Positions 7,840-16,232 are shown, counted from the stretch's first letter. The stretch is DNA of 64,000 nucleotides from Arthrobacter sp. Soil762 (GCF_001428335.1 NZ_LMSG01000001.1:62841-126840), one strand, 5' to 3'. Translations and numbers: made by a program. Notes: generated from the sequence alone by a model not told the origin.

Positions 7840-9246
7840 GTGATCACGCTCAAGAACATCATCAACGGCCAGGCCGTTGACTCCCCGGCCAGCCTGCCCT
7901 TCTTCGACCCGGCAACGGGACTCCAGATCGGCACCGCCCCGGACAGCGACACGGCCGCCGTCGACCTCGCCTTCCAGGCCGCGCAGCAGGCATTCAAGAG
8001 CTACAAGCGCACAACGCCGGGCGAACGCCAGGCCATGCTGCTCAAGCTCGCAGACCTCATCGAAGCCAACGTGGACCGCCTGCTTGACGCCGAAGTGGCG
8101 TGCACCGGAAAGCCCCGTGCCGCGACCCGAGAGCTGGAGATCCTGCGGGGCGCCGACCAGCTGCGCTTCTTCGCCGGCGCCTGCCGGGTGGTATCCGGCA
8201 CGGCGTCCACGGAGTACGTCGAGGGCTTCACTTCCTCCATCCGGCGGGAACCGCTGGGCGTGGTCGCACAGATCACCCCGTGGAACTATCCCTTCATGAT
8301 GGCCATCTGGAAGATCGGCCCGGCCCTCGCCGCCGGCAACACCCTGGTCCTCAAACCGGCAGACACCACGCCGTGGTCCACCGTGGTGCTGGGCGAACTG
8401 GCCCAGGAAGTGTTTCCGGCCGGCGTCGTGAACATCGTCTGCGGCGGCCGCGACGCCGGTGCCGCCATGGTTGAGCACGAGATCCCGGAAATGGTCTCCA
8501 TCACCGGATCCACCCGCGCCGGGGCACAGGTCATGTCCGCCGCGGCCAAAACGCTCAAGGACGTCCACCTCGAGCTCGGCGGCAAGGCACCCGCGATCGT
8601 CTTCGCGGACGTGGATATCGCCCGGACCGCACAGGAGATCGCGCTGAGCGCCTTCTTCAACGCAGGCCAGGACTGCACCGCTGTCACCCGCGTGCTGGTG
8701 GAACAGTCCATCCACACCGAGTTCGCCGCGGCGCTCGGAGCCGCGGCGGCCGCACTCAGTGTAGGCGGCGACGACGCGGACCTCGGCCCGCTGAACAGTG
8801 CCGCCCAGCTTGAGCGCGTGGAGGGCTTTATGACCCGCCTACCGGCCAACGCCACCGTCATTTCCGGCGGCAAGCGCACCGGCACCGGCTACTACTTCGA
8901 GCCCACCGTGATCGACGGCGTCTTCCAGAGCGACGAGGTGGTGTGCGACGAGATCTTCGGTCCCGTGCTCACCGTGCAGCCCTTCGCCACGGAGGAAGAG
9001 GCCATCGAGCTGGCCAACGGCACCAAATACGCGCTGGCTTCCAGCGTCTGGTCCGAGAACCATGGCGTGGTCACCCGGGTATCCATGGAGCTGGATTTCG
9101 GCGCAGTCTGGATCAACTGCCACCAGGTGATCCCGGCCGAGGCGCCGCACGGCGGCTTCAAGCAGTCCGGCACCGGCAAGGACCTCTCCGTCTTCGGCCT
9201 GGAGGACTACACCCGCATCAAGTCCGTCACCACCTCACACCGGTAG
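7840..9246 (+). CDS. NAD(P)-dependent aldehyde dehydrogenase (aminobutyraldehyde dehydrogenase-like)
   Basis: A 468-residue ALDH with all main elements: PWNYP (oxyanion region, about residue 148), the general base Glu in LELGGKAP (about 246), the catalytic Cys in NAGQDC (about 280), and EIFGPV near residue 370. The overall look resembles gamma-aminobutyraldehyde/betaine aldehyde dehydrogenases, which act on small amino- or hydroxy-aldehydes. It starts with GTG behind TGGAG. It lies 12 bases after the ThDP enzyme and 15 before the amidohydrolase. It probably oxidises the aldehyde product of the ThDP enzyme to a carboxylate. Confidence 0.92.
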   Translation: MITLKNIINGQAVDSPASLPFFDPATGLQIGTAPDSDTAAVDLAFQAAQQAFKSYKRTTPGERQAMLLKLADLIEANVDRLLDAEVACTGKPRAATRELEILRGADQLRFFAGACRVVSGTASTEYVEGFTSSIRREPLGVVAQITPWNYPFMMAIWKIGPALAAGNTLVLKPADTTPWSTVVLGELAQEVFPAGVVNIVCGGRDAGAAMVEHEIPEMVSITGSTRAGAQVMSAAAKTLKDVHLELGGKAPAIVFADVDIARTAQEIALSAFFNAGQDCTAVTRVLVEQSIHTEFAAALGAAAAALSVGGDDADLGPLNSAAQLERVEGFMTRLPANATVISGGKRTGTGYYFEPTVIDGVFQSDEVVCDEIFGPVLTVQPFATEEEAIELANGTKYALASSVWSENHGVVTRVSMELDFGAVWINCHQVIPAEAPHGGFKQSGTGKDLSVFGLEDYTRIKSVTTSHR

Positions 9247-9261
9247 GCCAGGCATCCGATC

Positions 9262-11031
9262 ATGAAACTCGACCTCCTGCTGCGCAACGCGGACATCATC
9301 ACGATGGACGCGGACCGTCCGCGCGCCACCGCGCTGGGGGTGTGGCAGGGACGCATCGTGGGCTTTGACGGCGACCTCGACGGGCTGGCCGCGGCCGAGG
9401 TCCGGGACCTGGACGGCGCCACAGTGACGCCGGGCTTCATCGACGCCCACTGCCACACCGCCTGGTTCGGCCTCGGCCTGGCGGAACTGGACGTGTCCGG
9501 TGCCCGCGGGCTGCACCAGCTGTACGCGCTGCTGGAAGCGGAAACAGCCGTGGACCCCGGAGCGGCCGGGTCCGGCGACGGCGGTGGCTGGCTGATGGCC
9601 ACCGGCTTCAGCCAGCACCACCACGGCGGGGCTTTCCCCGACATCGCGGTGCTGGACCGGATCACGGGCGGCCGTCCGCTGTTCATCCGGCACAACTCCG
9701 GGCATATGGCGGTGGTCAACACCGCCGCGCTGCGGCTGGCAGGTGCGCAATCGCCGTCGTTCCCGGATCCCGACGGCGGCGTGATAGTCCGCGACGCCGG
9801 CGGCAGGCCCACAGGCCTCCTCCAGGAAACGGCGCAACAGCTGATCCAGGAGCTCATCCTGCCGTACTCCCTCGGCGCCCTGGAAGATGCGCTGGACCGC
9901 GCCACCCTGCACTATGCCTCGGAGGGCATCACCAGTTTTACGGAAGCGGGCATCGGCGGCGGCTGGATCGGCCATAGCCCCGTTGAATTCGCGGCATACC
10001 AGCGCGCCCTCGCCAACGGCAGGCTGCATGCCCGGGCGCAGGTCATGCCGGTGCTGGACGTCCTTCATCCCCTTGAGGGGCACAGTTCGGGGACTGCCGG
10101 GGTTCCCGGGACTGCCGGGGTTCCCGGGCCGGAAGGCCTGGACCTGGGCATGGCGAGCGGTTTCGGCAACGATTTCCTCTCCCTCGGGCCCGCCAAGGTT
10201 TTCCTCGACGGCTCGCTGCTGGGGGAGACAGCGGCCGTCAGCCAGGATTTCTGCAGCCACGGCCAGCGTGACAACACGGGCAACCGGGGCTACTTCCAGG
10301 CCGATCCGGACCAGCTCAGGGACAGGATTCAGGCCGCCTACGCCGCTGGCTGGGCCATCGCCGCCCATGCCATCGGCGACCGTGCGGTGGACCTTGCCAT
10401 TGGCATCCTGGCGGACTGCACGGCCAAATACGGCCACAGAGCGCTGCCGAACCGGATCGAACACGCCTCCATGGTCAGGCCCGACCAGCTGGCCGCCCTG
10501 GCAGCGGCAGGCATCGCCGTGACCCCGCAGGCAAGCTTCTTCCGGGACGGCGGCGACGGCATGACGGAGTCCCTCGGCACCGCGCGGCTGGGCTGGGCCT
10601 ACCGTGCGGCGACGTTCCTGGCGGCCGGCGTGACGCTGGCCGGCAGCTCGGACCGGCCCGTGGCCGACGGCAACGTACTCAAGGGAATGCAGGCCTTTGT
10701 GGATCGCCGGATGGCCTCGGGCGGCGTGTTCGGCAATCCGGACGAACGGCTCACCCCGTTCCAGGCCCTCGCCGCCTACACCACCGGGGCGGCCGCAGCC
10801 ACCGGCGCTTCGGCCACTAAGGGGTCATTGACACCCGGCAAACTGGCGGACTTCACCATCCTGTCCGGATCGCCCTTGACCACCGGCAACATTGCGGACC
10901 TCCGGGTCCTGGGCACCGCCGTCGGCGGCTCCTTCACTTACCAGACGGATGCACCGCCAGCCGTGCCAACGATTCACCATCCACTGACTACTACCGTTCA
11001 GACCACCACCGTTCATAGGGGAACATCATGA
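9262..11031 (+). CDS. Metal-dependent amidohydrolase, YtcJ-like
   Basis: A 589-residue member of the amidohydrolase superfamily (Amidohydro_3/YtcJ type). Visible metal-site elements are DAHCHT near residue 60, VFLDGSLLGETA in the middle, AHAIGDRAVD and RIEHASM with the later His ligands, and GSSDRPVADG with the terminal Asp. Such enzymes hydrolyse amide, formamide or cyclic amide bonds with Zn or another divalent metal. Between the first and second metal motifs is a six-residue unit, GTAGVP, present twice because of an 18-base tandem repeat at 10090-10125. The stop overlaps the following hydrolase start by four bases. Confidence 0.88.
   Translation: MKLDLLLRNADIITMDADRPRATALGVWQGRIVGFDGDLDGLAAAEVRDLDGATVTPGFIDAHCHTAWFGLGLAELDVSGARGLHQLYALLEAETAVDPGAAGSGDGGGWLMATGFSQHHHGGAFPDIAVLDRITGGRPLFIRHNSGHMAVVNTAALRLAGAQSPSFPDPDGGVIVRDAGGRPTGLLQETAQQLIQELILPYSLGALEDALDRATLHYASEGITSFTEAGIGGGWIGHSPVEFAAYQRALANGRLHARAQVMPVLDVLHPLEGHSSGTAGVPGTAGVPGPEGLDLGMASGFGNDFLSLGPAKVFLDGSLLGETAAVSQDFCSHGQRDNTGNRGYFQADPDQLRDRIQAAYAAGWAIAAHAIGDRAVDLAIGILADCTAKYGHRALPNRIEHASMVRPDQLAALAAAGIAVTPQASFFRDGGDGMTESLGTARLGWAYRAATFLAAGVTLAGSSDRPVADGNVLKGMQAFVDRRMASGGVFGNPDERLTPFQALAAYTTGAAAATGASATKGSLTPGKLADFTILSGSPLTTGNIADLRVLGTAVGGSFTYQTDAPPAVPTIHHPLTTTVQTTTVHRGTS
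10090..10125. repeat. 18-base tandem duplication inside the amidohydrolase gene
   Basis: Two perfect head-to-tail copies of GGGACTGCCGGGGTTCCC. The unit length is divisible by three and encodes GTAGVP twice in a Gly/Pro-rich loop, so the frame is kept. It looks like a recent slippage duplication in a tolerant surface loop. Confidence 0.9.
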
Positions 11032-12293
11032 CCACAACACCCACCTTCACCGCCCCCGACGCCGCCTTCGTTGAAGACTTCCGCGTTATGAGCCAGTTCG
11101 GCGCCACCGAAAACGGCGGTGTGGACCGCCAGGCGGCTACCGCCGCGGACGGCGAGCAGCGCCGCTGGCTGACTGGCCTGCTGGAGGCCCGCGGGTTCAC
11201 CGTGAAGTTCGACCGCGCCGGCAACCAGTGGGGCCTCTTCGAGGCCGTCCCGGGGGCACCGTTTGTCGTAGTGGGTTCGCACATGGATTCGCAGCCGACG
11301 GCGGGCCGCTACGACGGCGCGTTCGGCGTCCTGGCGGCGGCGCACGCAGCGTTCCGGCTGGTGGAGAACTGGGCCGCCGGCGGCGGCGCTTCCGGGAAGC
11401 CGAAGTTCAACATCGCCGTGGTGAACTGGTTCAACGAGGAAGGTTCCCGCTTCAAGCCGTCCATGATGGGCTCCTCCGTCTACACTGGGAAGCTCGCCCT
11501 TGAAACAGCCCTCAACACCACGGACACCCAGGGGATCAGTGTCCGAGAGGCGCTGGACGGGGTTGGCTGTCGGGGGGACTACGGCGGACCTACGGCCGCT
11601 TACTGCGCCGAAATCCACATCGAGCAGGGCCGCAGCATGGAGCGCGATGGCATCACCATCGGCCTGGTGCAGTCCAGCTGGGCGGCCAACAAGTACGAGT
11701 TTGTGGTCCACGGCGAACAGGCCCACACCGGCTCCACCGTGATCGCGGACAGCAAGGACGCCCTCCTCGGCGCCGCCATGCTGGTGGTGGCCGCCCGCGA
11801 ACTGGCAGACAGGTTCCCCGGCGTGCTGCACACCTCGGTGGGTGAGCTGACCGTCTACCCCAACTCGCCGGTGGTGGTCCCGTCCAGGGTCAACCTCCTG
11901 CTGGACCTGCGCAGCGCGGACGAGTCCGTCCTGGCCGAGGCCGATGCGCTGCTCCACGAACGGATCCCCGCGATTGAACGCGCCGCCAACATCAGCGTGG
12001 AACGGAACCACTCACACTCCTGGCCGGTCACCCGGTACCAGACCGAAGGCGTGGAGCTCGCCGCCAAGGTGGCCGCGGACCTGGGCCTGTCCAGCAAGCA
12101 GGTCATGACCCTAGCCGGGCACGATTCAATCAACATGAAGGACCTGGTGCCCACCGTCATGCTGTTCGTCCCGAGCGTGGACGGAATCTCCCACAACGAA
12201 CACGAATACACCACGGACCAGGACATCGTGGCCGGACTCGCCATGCTCACCGAGGTAGTCAACCGTCTCTGCAACGGGGTCCTGGAGGACTAG
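11028..12293 (+). CDS. M20 family Zn hydrolase, N-carbamoyl-L-amino acid hydrolase / allantoate amidohydrolase type
   Basis: A 421-residue enzyme of the hydantoinase/carbamoylase group. Metal and substrate motifs are visible: GSHMDSQPTAGRYDGAFG (about residues 82-100), NWFNEEGSRF with the catalytic Glu pair (about 134), AEIHIEQG (about 196), HTGST in the dimerisation lid, and GHDSINM near the C-terminus. The family cleaves ureido groups from N-carbamoyl amino acids, allantoate or ureidoglycolate, releasing ammonia and CO2. It is the last gene of the right-arm operon and overlaps the amidohydrolase by four bases. The pair suggests stepwise opening of a cyclic or acyl amide and then removal of a carbamoyl group. 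Confidence 0.9.
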   Translation: MTTTPTFTAPDAAFVEDFRVMSQFGATENGGVDRQAATAADGEQRRWLTGLLEARGFTVKFDRAGNQWGLFEAVPGAPFVVVGSHMDSQPTAGRYDGAFGVLAAAHAAFRLVENWAAGGGASGKPKFNIAVVNWFNEEGSRFKPSMMGSSVYTGKLALETALNTTDTQGISVREALDGVGCRGDYGGPTAAYCAEIHIEQGRSMERDGITIGLVQSSWAANKYEFVVHGEQAHTGSTVIADSKDALLGAAMLVVAARELADRFPGVLHTSVGELTVYPNSPVVVPSRVNLLLDLRSADESVLAEADALLHERIPAIERAANISVERNHSHSWPVTRYQTEGVELAAKVAADLGLSSKQVMTLAGHDSINMKDLVPTVMLFVPSVDGISHNEHEYTTDQDIVAGLAMLTEVVNRLCNGVLED

Positions 12294-12294
12294 G

Positions 12295-12790
12295 TCATGA
12301 AACACAGCTAGCCCGGTGCGCGGCAACTTCCTCGGGAACGCCGGCGGTGTGGACGGTCTCGTAAAGTGCCTCGTTGAGCAGGGTGCCGATCATGCACGCG
12401 ACGGTTTCCACGAGAGTGGGCTCGAGGATGGTGAGCTACCTGACGGTCACCCAGTGCATGTCGATGACGGGGGCGTAGATGGTGCGGATGACGGCCTCGG
12501 CCGCCTCGCGGGTGTCCGCCGGGGCGTCCTCGTCGATCGCGGCAACCACGTTCTGAGGGCGCCCTCGCCGCCGAAGGTGTCGGCCCTGTGTTCCTTGGTG
12601 GTGCGCTCCAGGAATACGGACGGGTGGCACGGGTGCGCAACGGCCTGGACGACGTCGTCGCGCTTTGCCAGCAGGCCGGCGTAGGCGGCAGCGGGGTCCA
12701 GGGTGAGCAGGATCGCGCCGGCGTTCTTGACTGCCTCGTCAGTGGAGGTGATTTCGCGGCCTTCGGCCTGGATGCGTTCTGCTGTGCTGG
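12295..12790 (-). pseudogene. Decayed NAD-binding dehydrogenase (phosphogluconate dehydrogenase-like, ApnO-like)
   Basis: Read on the minus strand, pieces such as LDPAAAYAGLLAKRDD, VAHPCHPSVFLERTT, DEDAPADTREAAE and IDMHWVTVR line up as one protein of the 6-phosphogluconate dehydrogenase-like group. That group includes D-apionate oxidoisomerase-type enzymes. Damage is multiple: an apparent internal deletion joining the end of the Rossmann domain to LLTLDPAAAY, a frameshift near 12557, and a TAG at 12436-12438 where the family expects a Gln codon. The tail after EEVAAHRAS is also lost. No start codon can be assigned. It is a remnant that should not be expressed as a full protein. Confidence 0.7.
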
Positions 12791-12834
12791 GTCGACTGGT
12801 TTTCGAGGCGGATGGTCTCCGCCTCGGAGTCCTG

Positions 12835-12966
12835 CTAGGGCAGCCAGTGTTCGACGATCTGGTTGATACTTCTTTGGTGGGGCTGGAACTTGCTGATCAT
12901 GTACTCGTAGTCGAGCAGGCCTTCGCCGAGCGGGTCGCCGGCATAGGTGAACCCGACCCGCACCAG
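12835..12966 (-). pseudogene. C-terminal remnant of a sugar phosphate isomerase/epimerase
   Basis: The minus-strand frame ending in TAG at 12835-12837 reads GDPLGEGLLDYEYMISKFQ and then INQIVEHWLP. This resembles the final barrel strands of xylose isomerase-like TIM-barrel (AP endonuclease family 2) epimerases, where 'GEG-x-LDY' and a late 'VEHW' are common. The sequence loses similarity at about 12966, where a plus-strand fragment begins. It precedes the decayed dehydrogenase on the same strand, so both may come from one lost sugar-acid operon. The assignment is by eye and approximate. Confidence 0.5.
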
Positions 12967-13330
12967 TACCGTCCGTTGGACCGACCCCGAAACCCCAGGC
13001 ATCAGGTACGAGACCGGGACGGGATTCTCGCTGTTTGGCTTCCTGGTCCTTGTTGCGGCGCTAATACTGCTGTCCAGCGGCCGCTACCAGCGCCCGCTGT
13101 TCGACCTGCTCATGGACTTCAACCGCTGGATCTACCGCGTCATCACCTACGCAGCCCTGATGCGCGATGAATATCCGCCGTTCCGCCTGGACCAGGGCGC
13201 ATCAGAACTCCAGGCGTGGCAGCCAGATGCCGGCGACGGGAGCACACTGCCCGCCCCGGCCCCACCGGCTGGCCCCCTTCCGCCGGCCACCGCCGCCGTC
13301 GGACCTACGGTCCGCGGTCAGGGTCAATGA
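12947..13330 (+). pseudogene. DUF4389-like membrane protein, 3' fragment
   Basis: The plus-strand frame contains FGFLVLVAALILLSSGRYQ, then PLFDLLMDFNRWIYRVITY and DEYPPFRLD, the pattern of the last repeat of DUF4389 membrane proteins. Those are usually at least twice this size with several such units. The upstream half is missing and the frame opens only from GTG 12947, inside remnants on the other strand. A Pro/Ala-rich tail follows. It is most likely a truncated gene left by a rearrangement whose junction lies near 12966. Confidence 0.6.
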
Positions 13331-13334
13331 CGGC

Positions 13335-14531
13335 TCAGCGCCGCTTACGTTTGGACCGTTGCTCCTCCCGTCGCTCGGAACTGTCACGTTCAGCGGAACG
13401 CTGCGATTTGGCTGCCACCACCACCTTCTGGTGCCACTCGCGTTGGTAGGCCCGGCGGGCGGCGGCATCCGTGCGGCGGGCCAGCGCGGCGAGTTCGCGC
13501 TGGAGTTTTCCGTAGCTGAGCCAGCGGCGCTCCTCCAGCGTCCCGTCCGCCAAGGCCGCCTGCACGGCGCAGCCGGGCTCCTGCTGGTGGGCGCAGTCAG
13601 AGAACCGGCAGCGGCTGGCCAGATCCTCGACGTCGCCGAACATCTCGACCAGGCCTTCACCGGCGTCGAACAGGCCGAATCCGCGGACGCCCGGCGTGTC
13701 CATGAGGACGGCGCCGTTCGCCAGCGGCACGAGTTCCCGGGACGTGGTCGTGTGCCTGCCCTTGAAGTCGTCGGAGCGGACCTCGCCGGTGTGCTGGACG
13801 TGGTGGCCCACGAGGGCGTTGATGAGCGTGGATTTGCCGGCACCTGAGGGACCTAGGAGGACCAGTGTGCTGTGCGGCGGCAGGTGCGAAAGTAGCGCAT
13901 CGATCCCGTCACCGTTCTCGGCTGACGTGGTGACCACCTCCACGCCTGCAGCCTGCAGGATCACCTTCCCGACGACGTCGTCTGCTATGTCAGCAAGGTC
14001 GGCTTTGGTGATGATCACCAGCGGAACCGCGCCGGAATCCCAGGCTGCAACGAGCGTGCGTTCGAGGCGGTTGTGCGTGAGCGGCCGGTCCACCGGGACC
14101 ACCACACCCACCACATCCATGTTCGCGGCCAGGACCTGCGCCTCCGAGGAATCTTCAAAGGCGCGCTTCCGGCTGAGCTCAGACCGGCGCGGGAGGATCC
14201 CTGTGATCTGGCGGCCGCCCGCGCGGTTGGGCCCGATCCAGACCCAGTCCCCAGTGACCGGAACGCCGGCATCGAGCGGGTACGGCAGATGGAGAAGCTC
14301 GCGGCCGACGGCTGTGAGGACGAGGTTGCGGTCCAAGCGCACCACCCGGCCTCGCTCGTAGCGCTGCTCCGCGGGGTGACTGGTCTGGTGTTCGGGTTGC
14401 GGTTGGTGCGCGTCAAAATACGCGGCGACGGCGGGGGAGTAGCCGTACGTGGCGGGTCCTTCGGGCCCGGGGGTCGTGTCGGAGGTTGATAGGGAATAGC
14501 TGTCCAGGCTGATGCCTGAGGAATTGTTCAA
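13335..14531 (-). CDS. rsgA: Ribosome small subunit-dependent GTPase A
   Basis: A 398-residue circularly permuted GTPase of the RsgA/YjeQ group, which checks late maturation of the 30S subunit. In order it has an OB-fold region with LTAVGRELLHLPYPLD, the G4 motif TKADL (before G1, as expected for the permutation), the P-loop GPSGAGKSTLIN, the G3 motif DTPGVRGFG, and a C-terminal zinc-binding region with CRFSDCAHQQEPGC. The tail is very basic (ends SKRKRR), suited to rRNA binding. It starts with TTG behind GAGG seven bases upstream. It ends four bases from the DUF4389 fragment in a convergent arrangement. Confidence 0.93.
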   Translation of the reverse strand: MNNSSGISLDSYSLSTSDTTPGPEGPATYGYSPAVAAYFDAHQPQPEHQTSHPAEQRYERGRVVRLDRNLVLTAVGRELLHLPYPLDAGVPVTGDWVWIGPNRAGGRQITGILPRRSELSRKRAFEDSSEAQVLAANMDVVGVVVPVDRPLTHNRLERTLVAAWDSGAVPLVIITKADLADIADDVVGKVILQAAGVEVVTTSAENGDGIDALLSHLPPHSTLVLLGPSGAGKSTLINALVGHHVQHTGEVRSDDFKGRHTTTSRELVPLANGAVLMDTPGVRGFGLFDAGEGLVEMFGDVEDLASRCRFSDCAHQQEPGCAVQAALADGTLEERRWLSYGKLQRELAALARRTDAAARRAYQREWHQKVVVAAKSQRSAERDSSERREEQRSKRKRR

Positions 14532-14615
14532 GGTGAGTCCTCGGGAGAGGTCTCCAGACTCCGGAATCAGCGTAGCCCTGCGGCCGTTAGGCCTGTCCGT
14601 TGGTGAGTTGCGCGC

Positions 14616-14696
14616 TTACGTCGTGCGGGTGCTGGAGACGGTGGTGATTGGTTTGATGTGTGCGGGGCGCTCTGGGCGCACGGCTGTAGCAGTCAT
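14616..14696 (-). CDS. Candidate 26-residue small ORF upstream of rsgA
   Basis: An ATG at 14696 on the minus strand follows a near-ideal ribosome site (GGAGGT, seven bases away). It opens a 26-residue frame, beginning MTATAVRPERP and rich in Thr, Arg and Pro, that ends with TAA at 14616-14618. It lies 85 bases before rsgA and reads in the same direction. It could be a leader peptide or a stand-alone small protein. It could also be chance: only the ribosome site supports it. The rest of 14532-14818 shows no other gene. Confidence 0.35.
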   Translation of the reverse strand: MTATAVRPERPAHIKPITTVSSTRTT

Positions 14697-14818
14697 CAAA
14701 ACCACCTCCGTTTCTCTCCAAATGTCCGGATGCTGTCACGGACGCTCGGCTCTGAGTCTAGCTGCCAGCGGCTACGTTGAGTATGGCAACGTCCGCTTGG
14801 TTCCGGCGCCGGTTCCCG

Positions 14819-15358
14819 TTAGCCCGTGGGGCCGATCAGTTGGTAGTTCAGCAGCACGATGCCGGACGGAAAGGAGCGGCACTCCCGGAGCGCAAGTTTT
14901 GTCCGCTCGCTGATCCTGCCGAAGAAGGGCACCCCGCCGCCGAGGATGACCGGCACGACGGCGACGCCCAGTTCGTCCAGTAGACCCAACTCGATGAATT
15001 CAGTGATGAGCTGACCGCCGCCGAACACGCAAATGTCCTTCTCCTCAGGGATGGCGGGCTTTATCAGGGCGACAAGATCGCGCAAATCGCCGGAGTACAG
15101 GTGCGTGTTCCGTCCCGTGGCCAGGGTTTCATCGTGGGAGAGAACATACGTGGGAACCGCGGAGCCCCGGCCGCCCATTGCCGCCATTTCCCGGTAGGTA
15201 TTGGCACCCATGACATAGGCTCCGGTTCGGCGCTCAGTTGCCTCGAATCCGTAATCCTCATTCTTGGCCATGGCATCGTTCAGCCATGACAGGTCTCCGC
15301 TCTCTGAACGGATGTAGCCATCGAGGCTTACCGCCATGCCGCCAAAGATAGTGCCCAT
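14819..15358 (-). CDS. Dihydrofolate reductase family protein (RibD C-terminal-like)
   Basis: About 179 residues. It shows MAVSLDGYIRSESGDLSWL at the start, VMGANTYREM in the middle, and VFGGGQLITEFIELGLLDEL near residue 125, all typical of the RibD_C/DHFR-like reductase family that binds NADPH. Most members have no known substrate. The frame extends upstream to 15418, but ATG 15358 begins the conserved fold. A TAGCGT complementary to 15366-15371 lies seven bases before that ATG, which fits leaderless transcription. It is similar in type, not closely in sequence, to the gene at 41014-41571. Confidence 0.85.
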   Translation of the reverse strand: MGTIFGGMAVSLDGYIRSESGDLSWLNDAMAKNEDYGFEATERRTGAYVMGANTYREMAAMGGRGSAVPTYVLSHDETLATGRNTHLYSGDLRDLVALIKPAIPEEKDICVFGGGQLITEFIELGLLDELGVAVVPVILGGGVPFFGRISERTKLALRECRSFPSGIVLLNYQLIGPTG

Positions 15359-15435
15359 AGTCGCGACGCTATCCAGCGCCGATGTCACGGTCAAGAACAC
15401 CGCGGCGCCGGCCGGCAACTCTGGCTTACGCCCTT

Positions 15436-15642
15436 GTGGTGGCGGCTCGGGTAGTCCGCTACCAGGTGGAACCGGAAGAAACGGAAACGGTCCTGGGCCT
15501 GCTGGGCGAGATGGCCGCAGCCACGCGTACGGAGGAGGCCAACATTTCCTGCGATTTCTTCCAAGGCGTGGAGGACCCCGCGCAGATCGTGATCCTGGAG
15601 CGCAGGACCATCCAAACGTTCGAGGTTACGGCGGACGCCTAG
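15436..15642 (+). pseudogene. Truncated antibiotic biosynthesis monooxygenase (ABM) domain protein
   Basis: The frame from GTG 15436 reads VVRYQVEPEETETVLGLLGE and later CDFFQGVEDPAQIVILER, the first two thirds of an ABM-fold putative quinol monooxygenase. Family members normally continue past 'ILERY' with a helix and an H-x-x-S-x-HF segment. Here the frame changes into RTIQTFEVTADA and stops, so about 25 residues are missing. No good ribosome site is visible. It is probably a degraded copy. It ends five bases before the convergent phosphatase gene. Confidence 0.6.
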
Positions 15643-15647
15643 GTTTA

Positions 15648-16232
15648 TCAGCCCTGGGCTGCAGCCACTACGCGCTCGCCGTTGAAGTATTCGAGGTGCC
15701 AGCCCTCGGTGGCATGGAAGTGGGCAAGGTTCAGCACCGCGTTGTCGATCCTGTGCAATGTGCGGCCGATGGCGCGGTTAAGGCTCACCCGGAGGAGTGT
15801 GCCATGTGCGACCACAAGGACGCGGCGGGCGGGGAATTCTTCGGCTAGCGCTTCCAGTGCACCCAACCCGCGCGCAGCCGCGTCTTCCTCGCTTTCGGCG
15901 CCGCGGTAACCACCGGGTATGCGCAGGGCCTCCAGCTCGGGGCCGGCCTGCAACCCCTCTGCCGGTCCGAAGCTGCGTTCGGCGAGCGCCGGAATGTGCC
16001 GCGTAACGCTCAGCCCCAGCCCGTCCGCAATCACGCTGGCGGTTTCCGCGGCACGGCTAAGCGGCGAGGACACGATCGCATCCCACTCGTAGTCTGACAG
16101 GACATCGACGGCGTCGCGCGCCTGCCGACGGCCGACGTCGTTCAGCGGAATGTCGGTGGCTCCCTGGAGCCGACGCTGCGCATTCCAGTCTGTCTGGCCA
16201 TGGCGGATCAGGGCGAAGGTCGTAAGGGTCAT
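15648..16232 (-). CDS. Histidine phosphatase family protein
   Basis: About 194 residues. The catalytic RHGQTDWN sits near the N-terminus, SSPLSRAAETA near residue 55, a conserved Glu in ERSFGPAEG, and the second histidine in VVAHGTLLR near residue 142. This is the phosphoglycerate mutase-like branch 1 fold; members dephosphorylate sugar phosphates or other small phosphoesters. The frame could start at ATG 16241, but CAGAAT complementary to 16240-16245 lies seven bases before ATG 16232, and this shorter start better suits the family. The exact substrate is unknown. Confidence 0.87.
   Translation of the reverse strand: MTLTTFALIRHGQTDWNAQRRLQGATDIPLNDVGRRQARDAVDVLSDYEWDAIVSSPLSRAAETASVIADGLGLSVTRHIPALAERSFGPAEGLQAGPELEALRIPGGYRGAESEEDAAARGLGALEALAEEFPARRVLVVAHGTLLRVSLNRAIGRTLHRIDNAVLNLAHFHATEGWHLEYFNGERVVAAAQG

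Noticed and set aside
6010-8715. 901-residue minus-strand open frame
   Set aside because: It is antisense to the ThDP enzyme and aldehyde dehydrogenase, whose motifs are intact. Its Gly/His/Val-rich composition is typical of GC-rich shadow frames.
10090-10125. CRISPR-like repeat
   Set aside because: The copies are directly adjacent, have no spacers and keep the reading frame.
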